A stretch of DNA of 59,934 bases from Clostridia bacterium 41_269. Lineage in GTDB: Bacteria; Bacillota; DTU086. Shown here one piece after another: positions 48,159 through 57,657 of the stretch. Position numbers and translations under genes: made by a program. The DNA lies in NCBI GenBank assembly GCA_001508005.1, contig LGEZ01000001.1, forward strand, positions 116,392 to 176,325, written 5' to 3'. A model generated the notes under the pieces. It ran no database searches. It was not told where the DNA came from and saw only the letters and a list, made by a program, of their open reading frames with translations. Positions within the stretch are counted from its first letter, which is position 1. Each line of letters starts with the position of its first letter.

Positions 48159-48596
48159 ATGTTCATGGGGGAATACGAACATACCCTTGATACTAAAGGC
48201 AGAGTGATTATTCCAGCTAAATTTCGAGATGAGCTGGGAGATAGGTTTGTGGTTACCAAAGGACTTGACAACTGTCTTTTTCTTTACCCCATGAACGAGT
48301 GGGAACAGATTGAACAAAAGCTGCGCTCCCTCCCCTTTAATAGATCTGATGCGAGGGCTTTTGCGCGCTTTTTCTTTTCCGGTGCCTGTGAATGTGAAGT
48401 GGACAAGCAGGGTAGGGTTCTGCTTCCAGCTAATCTTCGCAGATATGCCGATCTTGATAAAGAAGTAGTGATTATTGGTGTTTTAACAAGGGTTGAGATA
48501 TGGAATAAGGAAAATTGGGAAAAATACAGCAGAGAAACCCGGGAAGAATATGAAGAGATTGCGGAAAAAATTGTGGATATAGAATTCAGCTTGTAA
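48159..48596 (+). CDS. mraZ: Transcriptional regulator MraZ
   Basis: MraZ binds its own promoter region and modulates expression of the division and cell-wall cluster. The 145 residues carry two AbrB-like half-domains: [21 protein letters not shown] at the N-terminus and [19 protein letters not shown] (about residues 75-95), each with the DxxGR motif. ATG 48159 gives the universal start [11 protein letters not shown]; an upstream extension to 48078 would include the operator repeats and is rejected. rsmH follows after 17 bases. Confidence 0.97.
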   Translation: MFMGEYEHTLDTKGRVIIPAKFRDELGDRFVVTKGLDNCLFLYPMNEWEQIEQKLRSLPFNRSDARAFARFFFSGACECEVDKQGRVLLPANLRRYADLDKEVVIIGVLTRVEIWNKENWEKYSRETREEYEEIAEKIVDIEFSL

Positions 48597-48613
48597 GGCT
48601 GGGAGTGAATTGA

Positions 48614-49552
48614 TTGGAATTCTGCCATGTACCAGTTCTCCTTAATGAAGTTATTGAAGGTTTAAAAATAAAGGCTGATGGCGTTTATGTGGATTGTACT
48701 TTGGGTGGAGGCGGCCATTCAGTAGAAATAGCCAAAAGATTGGGTCCTGAAGGGACCCTCGTGGGAATAGATCAGGATCCCGACGCCCTAAGAGCTGCAG
48801 AAAAAAATCTTTACGGTTTTGATGCCCATGTAAAAATCATACAGGGAAATTTCCGCCATCTTGACGGAATCCTTAAAGAATTGGGTATTCGTAAGGTTGA
48901 CGGTTTCTTAGCCGATTTAGGTGTATCATCTTACCAGCTTGAGAATCCTGCAAGGGGTTTTACTTACCAGGAGGATGCTCCCCTAGATATGAGAATGGAT
49001 CCCAATTCAGAGCTTACGGCAGAGAAAATAGTTAATACCTTTTCCAAAGAAGAGTTGGAAAAAATTATCTCTGAATATGGTGAAGAAAAATGGGCATCAC
49101 GAATAGCGTCATTTATTGTTGAAAGGCGTAAAAAGAAGCCCATTTTAACCAGTGGGGAGCTGGTAGAAATAATTAAGGCAGCTGTTCCTGCTGGTGCAAG
49201 GAGAAGGGGTCCCCATCCTGCCAGAAGAACCTTTCAGGCTTTAAGGATTGCTGTAAATGATGAGCTCAATGCCTTAAGGGAGCTTTTGGATTTAATGGTT
49301 CGGTATGCGGGACCAGGAGGACGGATATGCGTAATTTCCTTTCATTCATTGGAGGACAGGATGGTGAAGGAAGCTTTTCAAAAGTATGCCCAGGGCTGTA
49401 TATGTCCTGCTGACTTTCCCCGCTGTGTGTGCGGTAAAAGTCCTTCTATTAGGATAATAACAAGGAAGCCCATAACTGCAGGGGAAAAGGAAAAGGAATT
49501 AAATCCCAGATCCCGCAGTGCCAAATTGAGGGTAGCTGAGAAAATAGCGTGA
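48614..49552 (+). CDS. rsmH: 16S rRNA (cytosine-1402 N4) methyltransferase RsmH
   Basis: RsmH methylates C1402 of 16S rRNA in the P-site, using S-adenosylmethionine. The 312 residues are standard. Motifs: HVPVLLNEVIEGL, the SAM loop VDCTLGGGGHSVEIAKRL, DQDPDALRAAE, DLGVSSYQLENPARGF and RTFQALRIAVNDEL, ending in SRSAKLRVAEK. The start is TTG 48614 after GGGAGTGAA. It stands between mraZ and ftsL, as in most bacteria. Confidence 0.98.
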   Translation: MEFCHVPVLLNEVIEGLKIKADGVYVDCTLGGGGHSVEIAKRLGPEGTLVGIDQDPDALRAAEKNLYGFDAHVKIIQGNFRHLDGILKELGIRKVDGFLADLGVSSYQLENPARGFTYQEDAPLDMRMDPNSELTAEKIVNTFSKEELEKIISEYGEEKWASRIASFIVERRKKKPILTSGELVEIIKAAVPAGARRRGPHPARRTFQALRIAVNDELNALRELLDLMVRYAGPGGRICVISFHSLEDRMVKEAFQKYAQGCICPADFPRCVCGKSPSIRIITRKPITAGEKEKELNPRSRSAKLRVAEKIA

Positions 49553-49588
49553 TAATTAAGTTCTAAAAAGACTGGGGGTTGAATAGGG

Positions 49589-50146
49589 TTGTTAATAGCT
49601 CCGGAGCATCAAGGGGATTATTATGGTTATGAGCATGAGAAGGGAAATAGGGATTTTGTAAAGATCAGAACAAGAACTGGAGCTTTTAAGCATACCAGTA
49701 AAAGAAAGGGCTTAAAAAAGAAGTTTTTTCTGACGACGGGTGTTTTGTTCTTATTCTTGTTATTTGGAATATATTACACGTCCCTTACTGTAGCTGTTGC
49801 CCGTCAGGGCTATGAGCTTGAAAAGCTCCAAAATGAAATTGAACGTATACAGAACGAAAATGAGCGTTTAGAGTTTATGGTTGTCCAAATGAGTTCCCTA
49901 AATAGAATTGAGAAGGAAGCAGTGGAAAAGCTGGGAATGAAAAAGCCTGATTTGGAAAACATCGTTTTTGTTTCCAACACAGAAGCCGGTAAAGGGAAAG
50001 AAAATGCTTCGGAGCAGAAACTAAATAAAACTGAGAAGCAGAATTCTCAGGACAGAAAAGAGGAAGTGACAGGTAATGAATTTTTCTCAAAGCTGTTTGA
50101 TAATATTTTCAAAGCCCAGAGGGCTGAAGCGTTTATGTCTAAATGA
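49589..50146 (+). CDS. ftsL: FtsL-like cell division protein
   Basis: FtsL is a small bitopic membrane protein of the divisome that works with DivIC/FtsB. The 185 residues have a basic cytoplasmic part, a membrane segment at about 45-70 (KFFLTTGVLFLFLLFGIYYT), and a coiled coil (GYELEKLQNEIERIQNENERL) followed by IEKEAVEKLGMKKPD, the usual FtsL ending. The further tail of about 60 polar residues is longer than usual. The start is TTG 49589. Identity to known FtsL is low, as always; position between rsmH and the penicillin-binding protein supports it. Confidence 0.87.
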   Translation: MLIAPEHQGDYYGYEHEKGNRDFVKIRTRTGAFKHTSKRKGLKKKFFLTTGVLFLFLLFGIYYTSLTVAVARQGYELEKLQNEIERIQNENERLEFMVVQMSSLNRIEKEAVEKLGMKKPDLENIVFVSNTEAGKGKENASEQKLNKTEKQNSQDRKEEVTGNEFFSKLFDNIFKAQRAEAFMSK

Positions 50147-50179
50147 TTACAGCTCTAGCTTAGGGGAGAGAACCTTAGC

Positions 50180-52312
50180 ATGTCTGTAAGCAGTGTGTTT
50201 ATAAAAAAACGAATTGCTAAGCTGTTCGTTCTGCTGGCTGGAGTTATTTTTTTGCTCTTTTTACGCTTGGGCTATATACAGTTTGTTAAAGGCGATGAGC
50301 TGCAGAAAATGGCTTTGGATAATAGGCTTCGGGAAGTTGTGGTAGAAGCTAAAAGGGGAGCCATTCTTGACCGCAATCATAGGGAGCTTGCTGTTAGTGT
50401 AAGTTCTGATTCTGTTGTGGCATTTCCTCCTCAGATAAAAAGAACAGGAAAAGCAGAACAGATTGCAGAACAGGTTGCTGAAATTCTTGAAATGGATAAA
50501 GAAGAAGTGCTTAAAAAAATTACCCAGAACAGCTCCTGTGTTTGGATAAGAAGAAAGATAGATGATTTTGAAAAAAGCAGGAAAATTAAAGAACTGGATT
50601 TAGACGGTATCGAGGTAGTGGAAGAAAGCCGGCGATTTTATCCCAATGGGTCCCTTGCCTGTCATGTGCTCGGCTTTGTAGGAATTGACAATCAAGGGCT
50701 GGAAGGGCTGGAGGTAACTTTTGATGATGAGCTTAAGGGTGTTCCCGGGCGTATAGTAATGGAATTTGATGCTGCAGGACGTAAACTGCCCCAAGCAGTT
50801 CATCGATACATTCCTTCCCAGGATGGTAACAATCTTGTTTTAACTATTGATGAAACAATACAGTATGTTGTGGAGCGAGAGCTGGACCAGCTGATGAACA
50901 GCAGCGTTAAACCCAAAGGTGCTGCTATTATTGTAATGAATCCAAAAACCGGTGAGATACTGGCTCTCGGCTGCAGACCGTCCTTTGATCCCAATAATTT
51001 TAATAAATATTCTCCGAAAACATGGAGAAATTTTGCTGTGTCTGACAGCTATGAACCGGGCTCAACTTTTAAAATAATTACTGCTGCGGCAGCACTGGAA
51101 GAAGGAGTTATAAGGGATGGCGAAAAATTTAATGACCCAGGATACATAAAAGTTGGGACAGAAAGAATTAGATGCTGGTCCAGTGTTCCCCATGGCGTTC
51201 AGACTTTTGAAGAAGGGATGATGAATTCCTGCAACCCAGTTTTAGCTGCTGTGGGATTAAGATTAATGCACAAAGATAGGGGGTTATTTTATAAATACAT
51301 TAAAGCTTTCGGCTTTGGAAAAGCGACAGGTATAGCCCTGCCCGGGGAGGCTGAAGGGCTGCTAATTCCTTTAGAACAGCTGAAGGAAATAAACATTGCT
51401 ACTATTTCCATAGGCCAGGGAATATCTGTTACTCCAATACAGATGATTACAGCAGTTTCAGCTGTTGCCAATGGAGGAAACCTCATGAAACCTCTATTGG
51501 TCAAGGAAATTCGCGATAAAAATGGAAAGATTATTGAAAAGTTTGAACCCCAGAAAATTAGGCAGGTAATCTCCCAGGAAACTTCTAAAAAGCTGTGCAG
51601 TATACTGGAAAAGGTGGTTAATGAAGGTACTGGAAAGAGGGCTTATATAGAAGGATATAGAGCAGCAGGCAAAACAGGTACTGCCCAAAAGGTGGGTAAG
51701 GGAGGATATGTTCCGGGAAAATATGTGGCTTCATTTGTTGGGTTTGCTCCTGCTAATGATCCCCAGGTGGCTGCCCTTGTGGTGGTTGATGAGCCCCAGG
51801 GGTATCCCTACTATGGAGGTACGGTGGCGGCACCCATTTTTAAAAGGGTAGTGGAAGATGCACTTCATTACTTAGGAATACCCAAGCAGGATACAGGCGA
51901 TCCTCCACCGGAAATTCCTGGGGAGGAAAGATCTCAGCCAAGGGAAGATGTGGAAGTTCCTGATATAGTTGGTCTTACTCTTGACGAAGCAAGGCAGAAA
52001 CTGGCAGAAGCTCGTTTAGAAGGAGAAATTGTAGGACGTGGCGAAAGGGTTCAAAACCAACTGCCTAAACCTGGAGCAGTTGTGAAGGAAGGAACAAAAG
52101 TTATAATATATTTAGATCAAAAGAGTTCTCCTGAGGTTTTGGTTCCAGATGTTAGGAATAAAAGAATTTTTGAAGCTGCTGATGTGCTGGAAAGTTTAGG
52201 ACTTAAGCTTGTTCCCCATGGTTCCGGAAAGGCGTATATGCAGAAACCAGCTCCCAATACAAAAATAAAGAGGGGCAGCAGTGTTGAAGTTTGGTTTAAA
52301 GAGGAGCAGTAA
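50180..52312 (+). CDS. spoVD: Class B penicillin-binding protein SpoVD/FtsI with two PASTA domains
   Basis: A peptidoglycan transpeptidase of 710 residues. Membrane anchor at about 12-33, dimerisation domain beginning with RGAILDRNHRELAVS, transpeptidase domain with the active-site serine S295 in YEPGSTFKI, SCN-type motif in MMNSCNPVLA, and KTGT in AAGKTGTAQKVG. The C-terminus has two PASTA domains (about 590-650, VEVPDIVGLTLDEARQKL, and 655-710, VLVPDVRNKRIFEAADVL). SpoVD of Bacillus has one PASTA domain, and PBP2B is the division enzyme; sequence alone does not say which role this protein has, and it may serve both division and sporulation. Confidence 0.93.
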   Translation: MSVSSVFIKKRIAKLFVLLAGVIFLLFLRLGYIQFVKGDELQKMALDNRLREVVVEAKRGAILDRNHRELAVSVSSDSVVAFPPQIKRTGKAEQIAEQVAEILEMDKEEVLKKITQNSSCVWIRRKIDDFEKSRKIKELDLDGIEVVEESRRFYPNGSLACHVLGFVGIDNQGLEGLEVTFDDELKGVPGRIVMEFDAAGRKLPQAVHRYIPSQDGNNLVLTIDETIQYVVERELDQLMNSSVKPKGAAIIVMNPKTGEILALGCRPSFDPNNFNKYSPKTWRNFAVSDSYEPGSTFKIITAAAALEEGVIRDGEKFNDPGYIKVGTERIRCWSSVPHGVQTFEEGMMNSCNPVLAAVGLRLMHKDRGLFYKYIKAFGFGKATGIALPGEAEGLLIPLEQLKEINIATISIGQGISVTPIQMITAVSAVANGGNLMKPLLVKEIRDKNGKIIEKFEPQKIRQVISQETSKKLCSILEKVVNEGTGKRAYIEGYRAAGKTGTAQKVGKGGYVPGKYVASFVGFAPANDPQVAALVVVDEPQGYPYYGGTVAAPIFKRVVEDALHYLGIPKQDTGDPPPEIPGEERSQPREDVEVPDIVGLTLDEARQKLAEARLEGEIVGRGERVQNQLPKPGAVVKEGTKVIIYLDQKSSPEVLVPDVRNKRIFEAADVLESLGLKLVPHGSGKAYMQKPAPNTKIKRGSSVEVWFKEEQ

Positions 52313-52319
52313 CTTAGAA

Positions 52320-52345
52320 ACCAGAGTTTCGGCTCTGGTGTTTTT
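52320..52345 (+). terminator. Terminator-like hairpin between spoVD and murE
   Basis: ACCAGAG at 52320-52326 pairs with CTCTGGT at 52333-52339, with a 6-base loop, followed by GTTTTTGTATTTT. It lies 8 bases after the spoVD stop codon. It may reduce read-through into murE. A possible promoter follows: TTAAAC at 52364-52369, 17 bases, AATAAT at 52387-52392. Confidence 0.62.
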
Positions 52346-52363
52346 GTATTTTACCTTCTAAGG

Positions 52364-52392
52364 TTAAACTTTGATATCCAGGACATAATAAT
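52364..52392 (+). promoter_or_regulatory. Possible sigma-A promoter before murE
   Basis: TTAAAC at 52364-52369 and AATAAT at 52387-52392 with a 17-base spacer lie downstream of the terminator-like hairpin and 33 bases before the murE start. Both hexamers deviate from consensus, so this is only a candidate. Confidence 0.32.
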
Positions 52393-52425
52393 AAAAGGGA
52401 AATTTTAGCAATGGAGGAAGAGAAT

Positions 52426-53904
52426 GTGGTGGATTTAAAAAGTATTAAAGAAATAATTGGAGCTGTAGAGTGGCAGGGTAATTTAAACACAGTGTTTAAG
52501 GAAGTGAAATATGATTCCAGAAAGGTAAAAGAAGGGGATCTTTTTGTTGCTATTAAAGGGTATAAAAATGATGGTCATGATTATATAAAAGAAGCTGTAA
52601 GTAATGGAGCGGCAGCCCTTGTGATTGAGCGGACTCCTTCACTGGGCGTGGGCGTGCCTTGGCTTAGGGTGAGGGACAGCCGCTTTGCTTTATCTTTAAT
52701 TTCAGCTCATATAAACGGTTATCCTTCACAAAAGCTTAGAATAATAGGGGTCACAGGCACAAACGGTAAAACCACAACAACAAATTTAATCGAAACTGTT
52801 CTTCTGCATGCTGGTAAAAAGGCAAGCCTTATGGGAACTGTGGAAAATAGAATTCTGGGAAAACCCATTGAGGCAAAACTTACAACCCCTGATTCCCCAG
52901 AACTTCAGGCACTTTTGGCAGAAATGGCTGCGGCGGGTTCCGAGTATGCTGTCATGGAAGTTTCATCCCATGCTTTAAAGCTTAAAAGGGTAGCCCATTG
53001 TGAATTTGATGTTGCTGTATTTACAAATATAACTCAAGATCATTTGGATTTTCATCCTACTTTTGAAGATTACTTTAATACAAAAGCGGAGCTTTTTTAC
53101 AAGCTTCATCAGGGAGTAAAACAGGGTAAAAAATACGGTGTGGTAAACTTAGATGATCCCCACGGGAAAATTATTGCCGAAAAAGCCAGGGTTCCTATCA
53201 TTACCTACGGGTTTTCAGAGAATGCCCATGCCGTGGCTAAGGATGTAAATATTGGACCCAAGGGAACCAATTTTAAAATTTCTTATGAGGGAATGGAACT
53301 GGAGCTGTCCATAAAGCTGATCGGAAGGTTCAATGTTTATAATGTCTTAGCGGCTTTCTGTGTTGCAGTAAATGAAGGGATCGATGTGGAACTTATAAAA
53401 GAAGCTCTAGAAAAGGCAAAAGGTGTTCCCGGTCGGTTTGAAGCTGTTGATGAGGGACAGGACTTTTCGGTTATCGTGGATTATGCCCATACCCCTGATG
53501 GGCTGAAAAATATTCTTGAAACAGCAAGGGAAATAACCCAGGGGAGGGTAATTACTGTTTTTGGCTGTGGTGGAGACAGGGATAGAACAAAGAGGCCTCT
53601 CATGGGTAAGGCTGCGGCTTTGTATTCTGATTACTGCATCATTACTTCTGATAATCCCAGAAGCGAATCTCCTCAGGCAATCATAGAGGATATTCTTCCT
53701 GGAGTTAAGAAAATTACCAGCGGATATAAGGTGATTGAAAACCGCAGTGAAGCAATTAATGAAGCTGTACGCATGGCGCAGAAGGGAGATTTGGTAATAA
53801 TAGCGGGAAAAGGTCATGAAACCTATCAAATTATAGGCAGTAAAGTCTACCATTTTGATGACCGCGAAGAAGCAAGAAAAGCATTGAGGAGAATGAAGAA
53901 ATGA
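52426..53904 (+). CDS. murE: UDP-MurNAc-tripeptide synthetase MurE (meso-diaminopimelate-adding)
   Basis: MurE adds the third amino acid to the peptidoglycan precursor in the cytoplasm. The protein of about 493 residues contains the ATP loop GVTGTNGKTTTTNLIE (about 108-123), the carbamylated-lysine region and HTPDGLKNILETAR, and the substrate motif DNPRSESP (about 409-416). DNPR is the signature of enzymes that add meso-diaminopimelate rather than lysine. GTG 52426 is preferred, since GGAGGAAGAG at 52413-52422 is the ribosome site; ATG 52411 overlaps it. The stop overlaps the murF start. Confidence 0.97.
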   Translation: MVDLKSIKEIIGAVEWQGNLNTVFKEVKYDSRKVKEGDLFVAIKGYKNDGHDYIKEAVSNGAAALVIERTPSLGVGVPWLRVRDSRFALSLISAHINGYPSQKLRIIGVTGTNGKTTTTNLIETVLLHAGKKASLMGTVENRILGKPIEAKLTTPDSPELQALLAEMAAAGSEYAVMEVSSHALKLKRVAHCEFDVAVFTNITQDHLDFHPTFEDYFNTKAELFYKLHQGVKQGKKYGVVNLDDPHGKIIAEKARVPIITYGFSENAHAVAKDVNIGPKGTNFKISYEGMELELSIKLIGRFNVYNVLAAFCVAVNEGIDVELIKEALEKAKGVPGRFEAVDEGQDFSVIVDYAHTPDGLKNILETAREITQGRVITVFGCGGDRDRTKRPLMGKAAALYSDYCIITSDNPRSESPQAIIEDILPGVKKITSGYKVIENRSEAINEAVRMAQKGDLVIIAGKGHETYQIIGSKVYHFDDREEARKALRRMKK

Positions 53905-55283
53905 TTGAGCTTAAAGTTAGTGAACTGGCTGAGGTTTGCGGGGGAAAGCTGATAGGAGGAAATATGCAAACTTCTTTCAAAGGAGTGTGTACCGACAGCA
54001 GAAAAATTGAGCCTGGTCAGCTGTTTTTTGCTCTCAAAGGAGAAAATTTTGACGGGCATGATTTTGTGTATCAGGCTTTTTTAAGGGGTGCTGCAGCAGC
54101 GGTTGTTCATAAAAGTGTTAAGGGTATTCCCGAAGGAAAATGTGTTGTTATGGTGGAGGATACCCTTTTGGCACTGCAGAAGCTAGCTGCATGGTGGAGG
54201 AAGCAGTTTGATATTCCTGTCATTGGGGTGACGGGAAGCAGTGGTAAAACCACCACAAAGGATATATTAGCGGGTATTCTTGCTTCATCAGGAGAGGTTT
54301 GCAGCACCAAGGGAAACTTAAACAATCATATTGGTCTGCCTCTGGTATTATTGGGACTGAGCAGAAGCTGCCGTTTTTGTGTTTTGGAAATGGCCATGCG
54401 CGGCTTGGGAGAAATAGCCCAGCTGTGTGAGATAGCTGCTCCCACAGGTGGGATTATTACCAATATTGGATTGGCTCATTATGAGAGGTTGGGTTCCCAG
54501 GAAAATATAGCTAGAGCCAAGGGTGAATTGGCCCAAAGTCTGCCTGAGGAAGGCTTTCTTCTTTTGAACAGTGAAGATCCATGGTCTTCCTTTATTAGGA
54601 GACTGACTTCTGCAGAAGTTATATATTACGGTATGAGAGACAATGCCCATATCAGAGCTGAAAAGGTTAAGTTTACTCCTTGGGGTTCTTCTTTTTTACT
54701 TGTTACCGATAGTTTTTCAGGAACTCTGGATCTGCCCCTTCCGGGAAAACATAATTTGTACAACTGTCTTGCAGCCGTGGGAGCTGCAGTTCAGCTGGGT
54801 TTGAATTTGGAGGAAATACGTCAGGGCTTAAAAAGAATTAATCTTACAAAAATGCGTTTGGAACATCTAAAAGGGATTAAGGATACCGTTGTTATCAATG
54901 ATGCATACAATGCCAATCCCGATTCTATGAAAGCTTCCCTTAAAGTTTTAAGGGATTTTTCAGGAAATCGTAAAATTGCTGTTCTGGGAGACATGTTGGA
55001 ATTGGGAGAAATTGCTGTTAAAGAGCACATTGAAGTGGGCAGGGAAACAGCTGATTTGGGTATTGATTATTTAATTACTGTTGGAAAGCTGGCTCGTAAT
55101 ATTGCCCAAGGGGCAGCTGATGTGGGAATGTCCAGAGAAAAAATTTTTTGCGCATCAAATAATGAGGAAGCTGTTGAAATGATTAAGAAAATTATTGTTC
55201 CAGGGGATGTTATATTGGTCAAGGGTTCCCGAGCTATGGGGATGGAGGAGATTGTTAATGCTCTAAGAGATGCGGGGGAATAG
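53901..55283 (+). CDS. murF: UDP-MurNAc-tripeptide-D-Ala-D-Ala ligase MurF
   Basis: MurF joins the D-Ala-D-Ala dipeptide to the precursor. The 460 residues show the N-terminal substrate domain (GVCTDSRKIEPGQLFFALKGENFDGHDF spread over residues 29-56), the ATP loop GVTGSSGKTTTKDILAGIL, the motif HIGLPLVLL and the late block NDAYNANPDSMKASL. The length is standard. ATG 53901 overlaps the murE stop codon and mraY follows after three bases, so the group is tightly coupled. Confidence 0.97.
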   Translation: MIELKVSELAEVCGGKLIGGNMQTSFKGVCTDSRKIEPGQLFFALKGENFDGHDFVYQAFLRGAAAAVVHKSVKGIPEGKCVVMVEDTLLALQKLAAWWRKQFDIPVIGVTGSSGKTTTKDILAGILASSGEVCSTKGNLNNHIGLPLVLLGLSRSCRFCVLEMAMRGLGEIAQLCEIAAPTGGIITNIGLAHYERLGSQENIARAKGELAQSLPEEGFLLLNSEDPWSSFIRRLTSAEVIYYGMRDNAHIRAEKVKFTPWGSSFLLVTDSFSGTLDLPLPGKHNLYNCLAAVGAAVQLGLNLEEIRQGLKRINLTKMRLEHLKGIKDTVVINDAYNANPDSMKASLKVLRDFSGNRKIAVLGDMLELGEIAVKEHIEVGRETADLGIDYLITVGKLARNIAQGAADVGMSREKIFCASNNEEAVEMIKKIIVPGDVILVKGSRAMGMEEIVNALRDAGE

Positions 55284-55286
55284 TGT

Positions 55287-56270
55287 ATGAGTCAGTTGGC
55301 TGATTTTGCACCAATTTTATTAAAGGCTTTTTTAGCTTCACTTATATTAACAATTTTGCTGGGTCCCGTAATAATTCCTATTTTGAATAAATTGAGGCTT
55401 GGGCAGTACATCCGTCAGGAAGGACCTGCAAAGCATTTTAAAAAGGCGGGTACTCCCACCATGGGGGGAATAATATTTATTATTCCTCTGCTGATTTCCA
55501 CAATGATTTTTGCAGGGGAAAGTGCAGAAGCTTTAACTGCTGCCACGGTAACCCTTGGTTACGGAATTATTGGATTTATAGATGATTTTATAAAGGTTGC
55601 TTTAAAAAGATCATTGGGATTGAAAGCTAGATATAAATTATTGGGACAGCTGATCATGGGCTTTTTTCTGGCATTACTGGCGGTGAAATATTTGGGAAGG
55701 GGTACAGATTTAAGGATACCCTTTACCGACTATATGCTGGAATTGGGCTCATTGTATTACCCCTTTGTTCTTTTGGTTTTGGTAAGCAGCACCAATGCCG
55801 TAAATCTTACCGACGGTCTTGACGGTTTGGCTGCAGGATGCACAATGTTTGTTTCCATAGGCTATGTTTTTATATCTCTTCTATTAGGCACAACAGAGCT
55901 TGCCGTTTTTGCTGCAGCCCTTGCAGGTGGATGTTTTGGCTTTCTTGCCTTTAATTTTTACCCAGCAAAAGTTTTTATGGGAGATACCGGTTCCCTTGCT
56001 CTGGGAGCTGCGGTTGCATGCTTGGCTGTACTCACGGGAACCGAGCTGGTTCTGCCCATTGTTGGGGGTATATATGTGATAGAGACCCTTTCTGTGGTCT
56101 TACAGGTGGCTTCTTTTAGGCTCAGAGGAAAAAGAATTTTTTTAATGAGTCCCCTGCACCATCATTTTGAGCTTGCAGGCTGGGAAGAAGAAAAAATTGT
56201 TTTACTATTTTGGGCTTTTTCTGCTTTATTTTCCTTATTAGGAGTTTTATCTGTTATAAAAATAGGTTAA
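55287..56270 (+). CDS. mraY: Phospho-MurNAc-pentapeptide transferase MraY
   Basis: MraY transfers phospho-MurNAc-pentapeptide to undecaprenyl phosphate, making lipid I at the membrane. The 327 residues have about ten membrane helices. Catalytic and binding motifs: GPAKHFKKAGTPTMGG, GFIDDFIKV with the two aspartates, NLTDGLDGLAAG, VFMGDTGSLALG and the histidine cluster SPLHHHFELAGW. The ribosome site is GGGGGAAT. Position between murF and murD is the normal one. Confidence 0.98.
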   Translation: MSQLADFAPILLKAFLASLILTILLGPVIIPILNKLRLGQYIRQEGPAKHFKKAGTPTMGGIIFIIPLLISTMIFAGESAEALTAATVTLGYGIIGFIDDFIKVALKRSLGLKARYKLLGQLIMGFFLALLAVKYLGRGTDLRIPFTDYMLELGSLYYPFVLLVLVSSTNAVNLTDGLDGLAAGCTMFVSIGYVFISLLLGTTELAVFAAALAGGCFGFLAFNFYPAKVFMGDTGSLALGAAVACLAVLTGTELVLPIVGGIYVIETLSVVLQVASFRLRGKRIFLMSPLHHHFELAGWEEEKIVLLFWAFSALFSLLGVLSVIKIG

Positions 56271-56297
56271 TAATGGTAAAAAAAGGTGGCGTTTAAG

Positions 56298-57653
56298 ATG
56301 ATAATTAAAAATAAAAAAGTGCTGGTTGTGGGAGCAGGGAAAACAGGCACTGCTTGTGCTCATTTTCTTAACCAAATGGGTGCCCGGGTAACTTTAGCAG
56401 ATATAAAAAAAGATATTGAGATGAAAGAAGTTTTGGAAAAGTTTAAAGATACTCCAGTAGTAGTTAAAACGGGAGGTTATCCAGATGTTGACGGCAGCAC
56501 AGATCTCGTCATTGTAAGTCCTGGGGTGCCCCTGGATGTGCTTCCCATAAAGCAGGCTCATGAGAAAGGTATACCAGTATGGAGTGAGCTGGAACTGGCT
56601 TTTCGAATGTTTAATGCTCCTGTTATTGCTGTTACAGGAACGAATGGCAAAACTACTACCACTGCTCTCATTGGTGCCATGTTTGAAGATGCTGGAAAAC
56701 CAGTAGTGATTGCAGGAAACATAGGCATACCCCTAATTGAAAAGGTTTCTGAGATAACTTCCCATCATGTGGTTGTTGTTGAGGTGAGCAGTTTTCAGCT
56801 GGAATGTATTGAGACTTTTAAACCTAAGATGGGAATAGTGCTTAACTTAACCCCTGATCATTTGGATAGACACGGTACTTTGGAAAATTATGCACGGGCA
56901 AAGGAAAGGATTTTTTTAAATCAGTCTCAAGGGGATTTTTCCATTTTAAATTATGATGACCCGAGAGTAAAGAAGATGTCCCAATCCACCAAGGGAGAGG
57001 TAATATTTTTCAGCATAAAACATACCTTAGAACAGGGGGCTTATCTCTTTGAGAATAAAATTTATCTTGCCCTTGGAGATAGAGCTGTTCCTGTTATAGA
57101 CCGTAAAGACATTTTTATAAAGGGTGAGCACAATGTCCAAAATGCCCTGGCAGCTGTTTTGGCTGGTGCTGTAATGGGTCTTGAAATAGAAAGCATGTCC
57201 AGTACCCTGAAGACTTTTAAAGGTGTTCCCCACAGACTGGAGTTTGTTGATGAAATAGATGGGGTTAAATACATTAATGACTCTAAGGGCACTAATCCCG
57301 ATGCATCCATAAAGGCTCTTTTGGCATTTGATGAACCCATTGTTTTAATTGCTGGAGGCAGAAATAAAGGCAGTGATTTTTCTCAATTTGCAGAGATTGT
57401 TAAGGAAAAGGCCCGGGCTGTGGTGCTTCTGGGGGAAGCGGCTGATGAAATTTATAGTGCTTTAAAAGAAAAGGGTTTTTACGAAATATATAAGGAAAAT
57501 ACCTTGGAGGAAGCAGTTTACCGCGCTGGTAAAATTGCACGACCTGGGGAAGTTGTGCTTTTATCTCCTGCCTGTGCCAGCTGGGATATGTTTAAGAGTT
57601 ATGAAGAGCGGGGAGATCTTTTTAAGAGCCTGGTAGCTTCTTTGAGGAGGTAA
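56298..57653 (+). CDS. murD: UDP-MurNAc-L-alanine D-glutamate ligase MurD
   Basis: MurD adds D-glutamate to UDP-MurNAc-L-Ala. The protein of about 451 residues has the N-terminal Rossmann loop VLVVGAGKTGTACAHFL, the ATP loop AVTGTNGKTTTTALIG (about 114-129), LNLTPDHLDRHGT and NDSKGTNPDASIKAL, and ends with LSPACASWDMFKSYEERG. ATG 56298 is chosen because AAAAGGTGG at 56281-56289 is the ribosome site; GTG 56286 lies within it. The gene spoVE begins four bases after the stop. Confidence 0.97.
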   Translation: MIIKNKKVLVVGAGKTGTACAHFLNQMGARVTLADIKKDIEMKEVLEKFKDTPVVVKTGGYPDVDGSTDLVIVSPGVPLDVLPIKQAHEKGIPVWSELELAFRMFNAPVIAVTGTNGKTTTTALIGAMFEDAGKPVVIAGNIGIPLIEKVSEITSHHVVVVEVSSFQLECIETFKPKMGIVLNLTPDHLDRHGTLENYARAKERIFLNQSQGDFSILNYDDPRVKKMSQSTKGEVIFFSIKHTLEQGAYLFENKIYLALGDRAVPVIDRKDIFIKGEHNVQNALAAVLAGAVMGLEIESMSSTLKTFKGVPHRLEFVDEIDGVKYINDSKGTNPDASIKALLAFDEPIVLIAGGRNKGSDFSQFAEIVKEKARAVVLLGEAADEIYSALKEKGFYEIYKENTLEEAVYRAGKIARPGEVVLLSPACASWDMFKSYEERGDLFKSLVASLRR

Positions 57654-57657
57654 ATGT

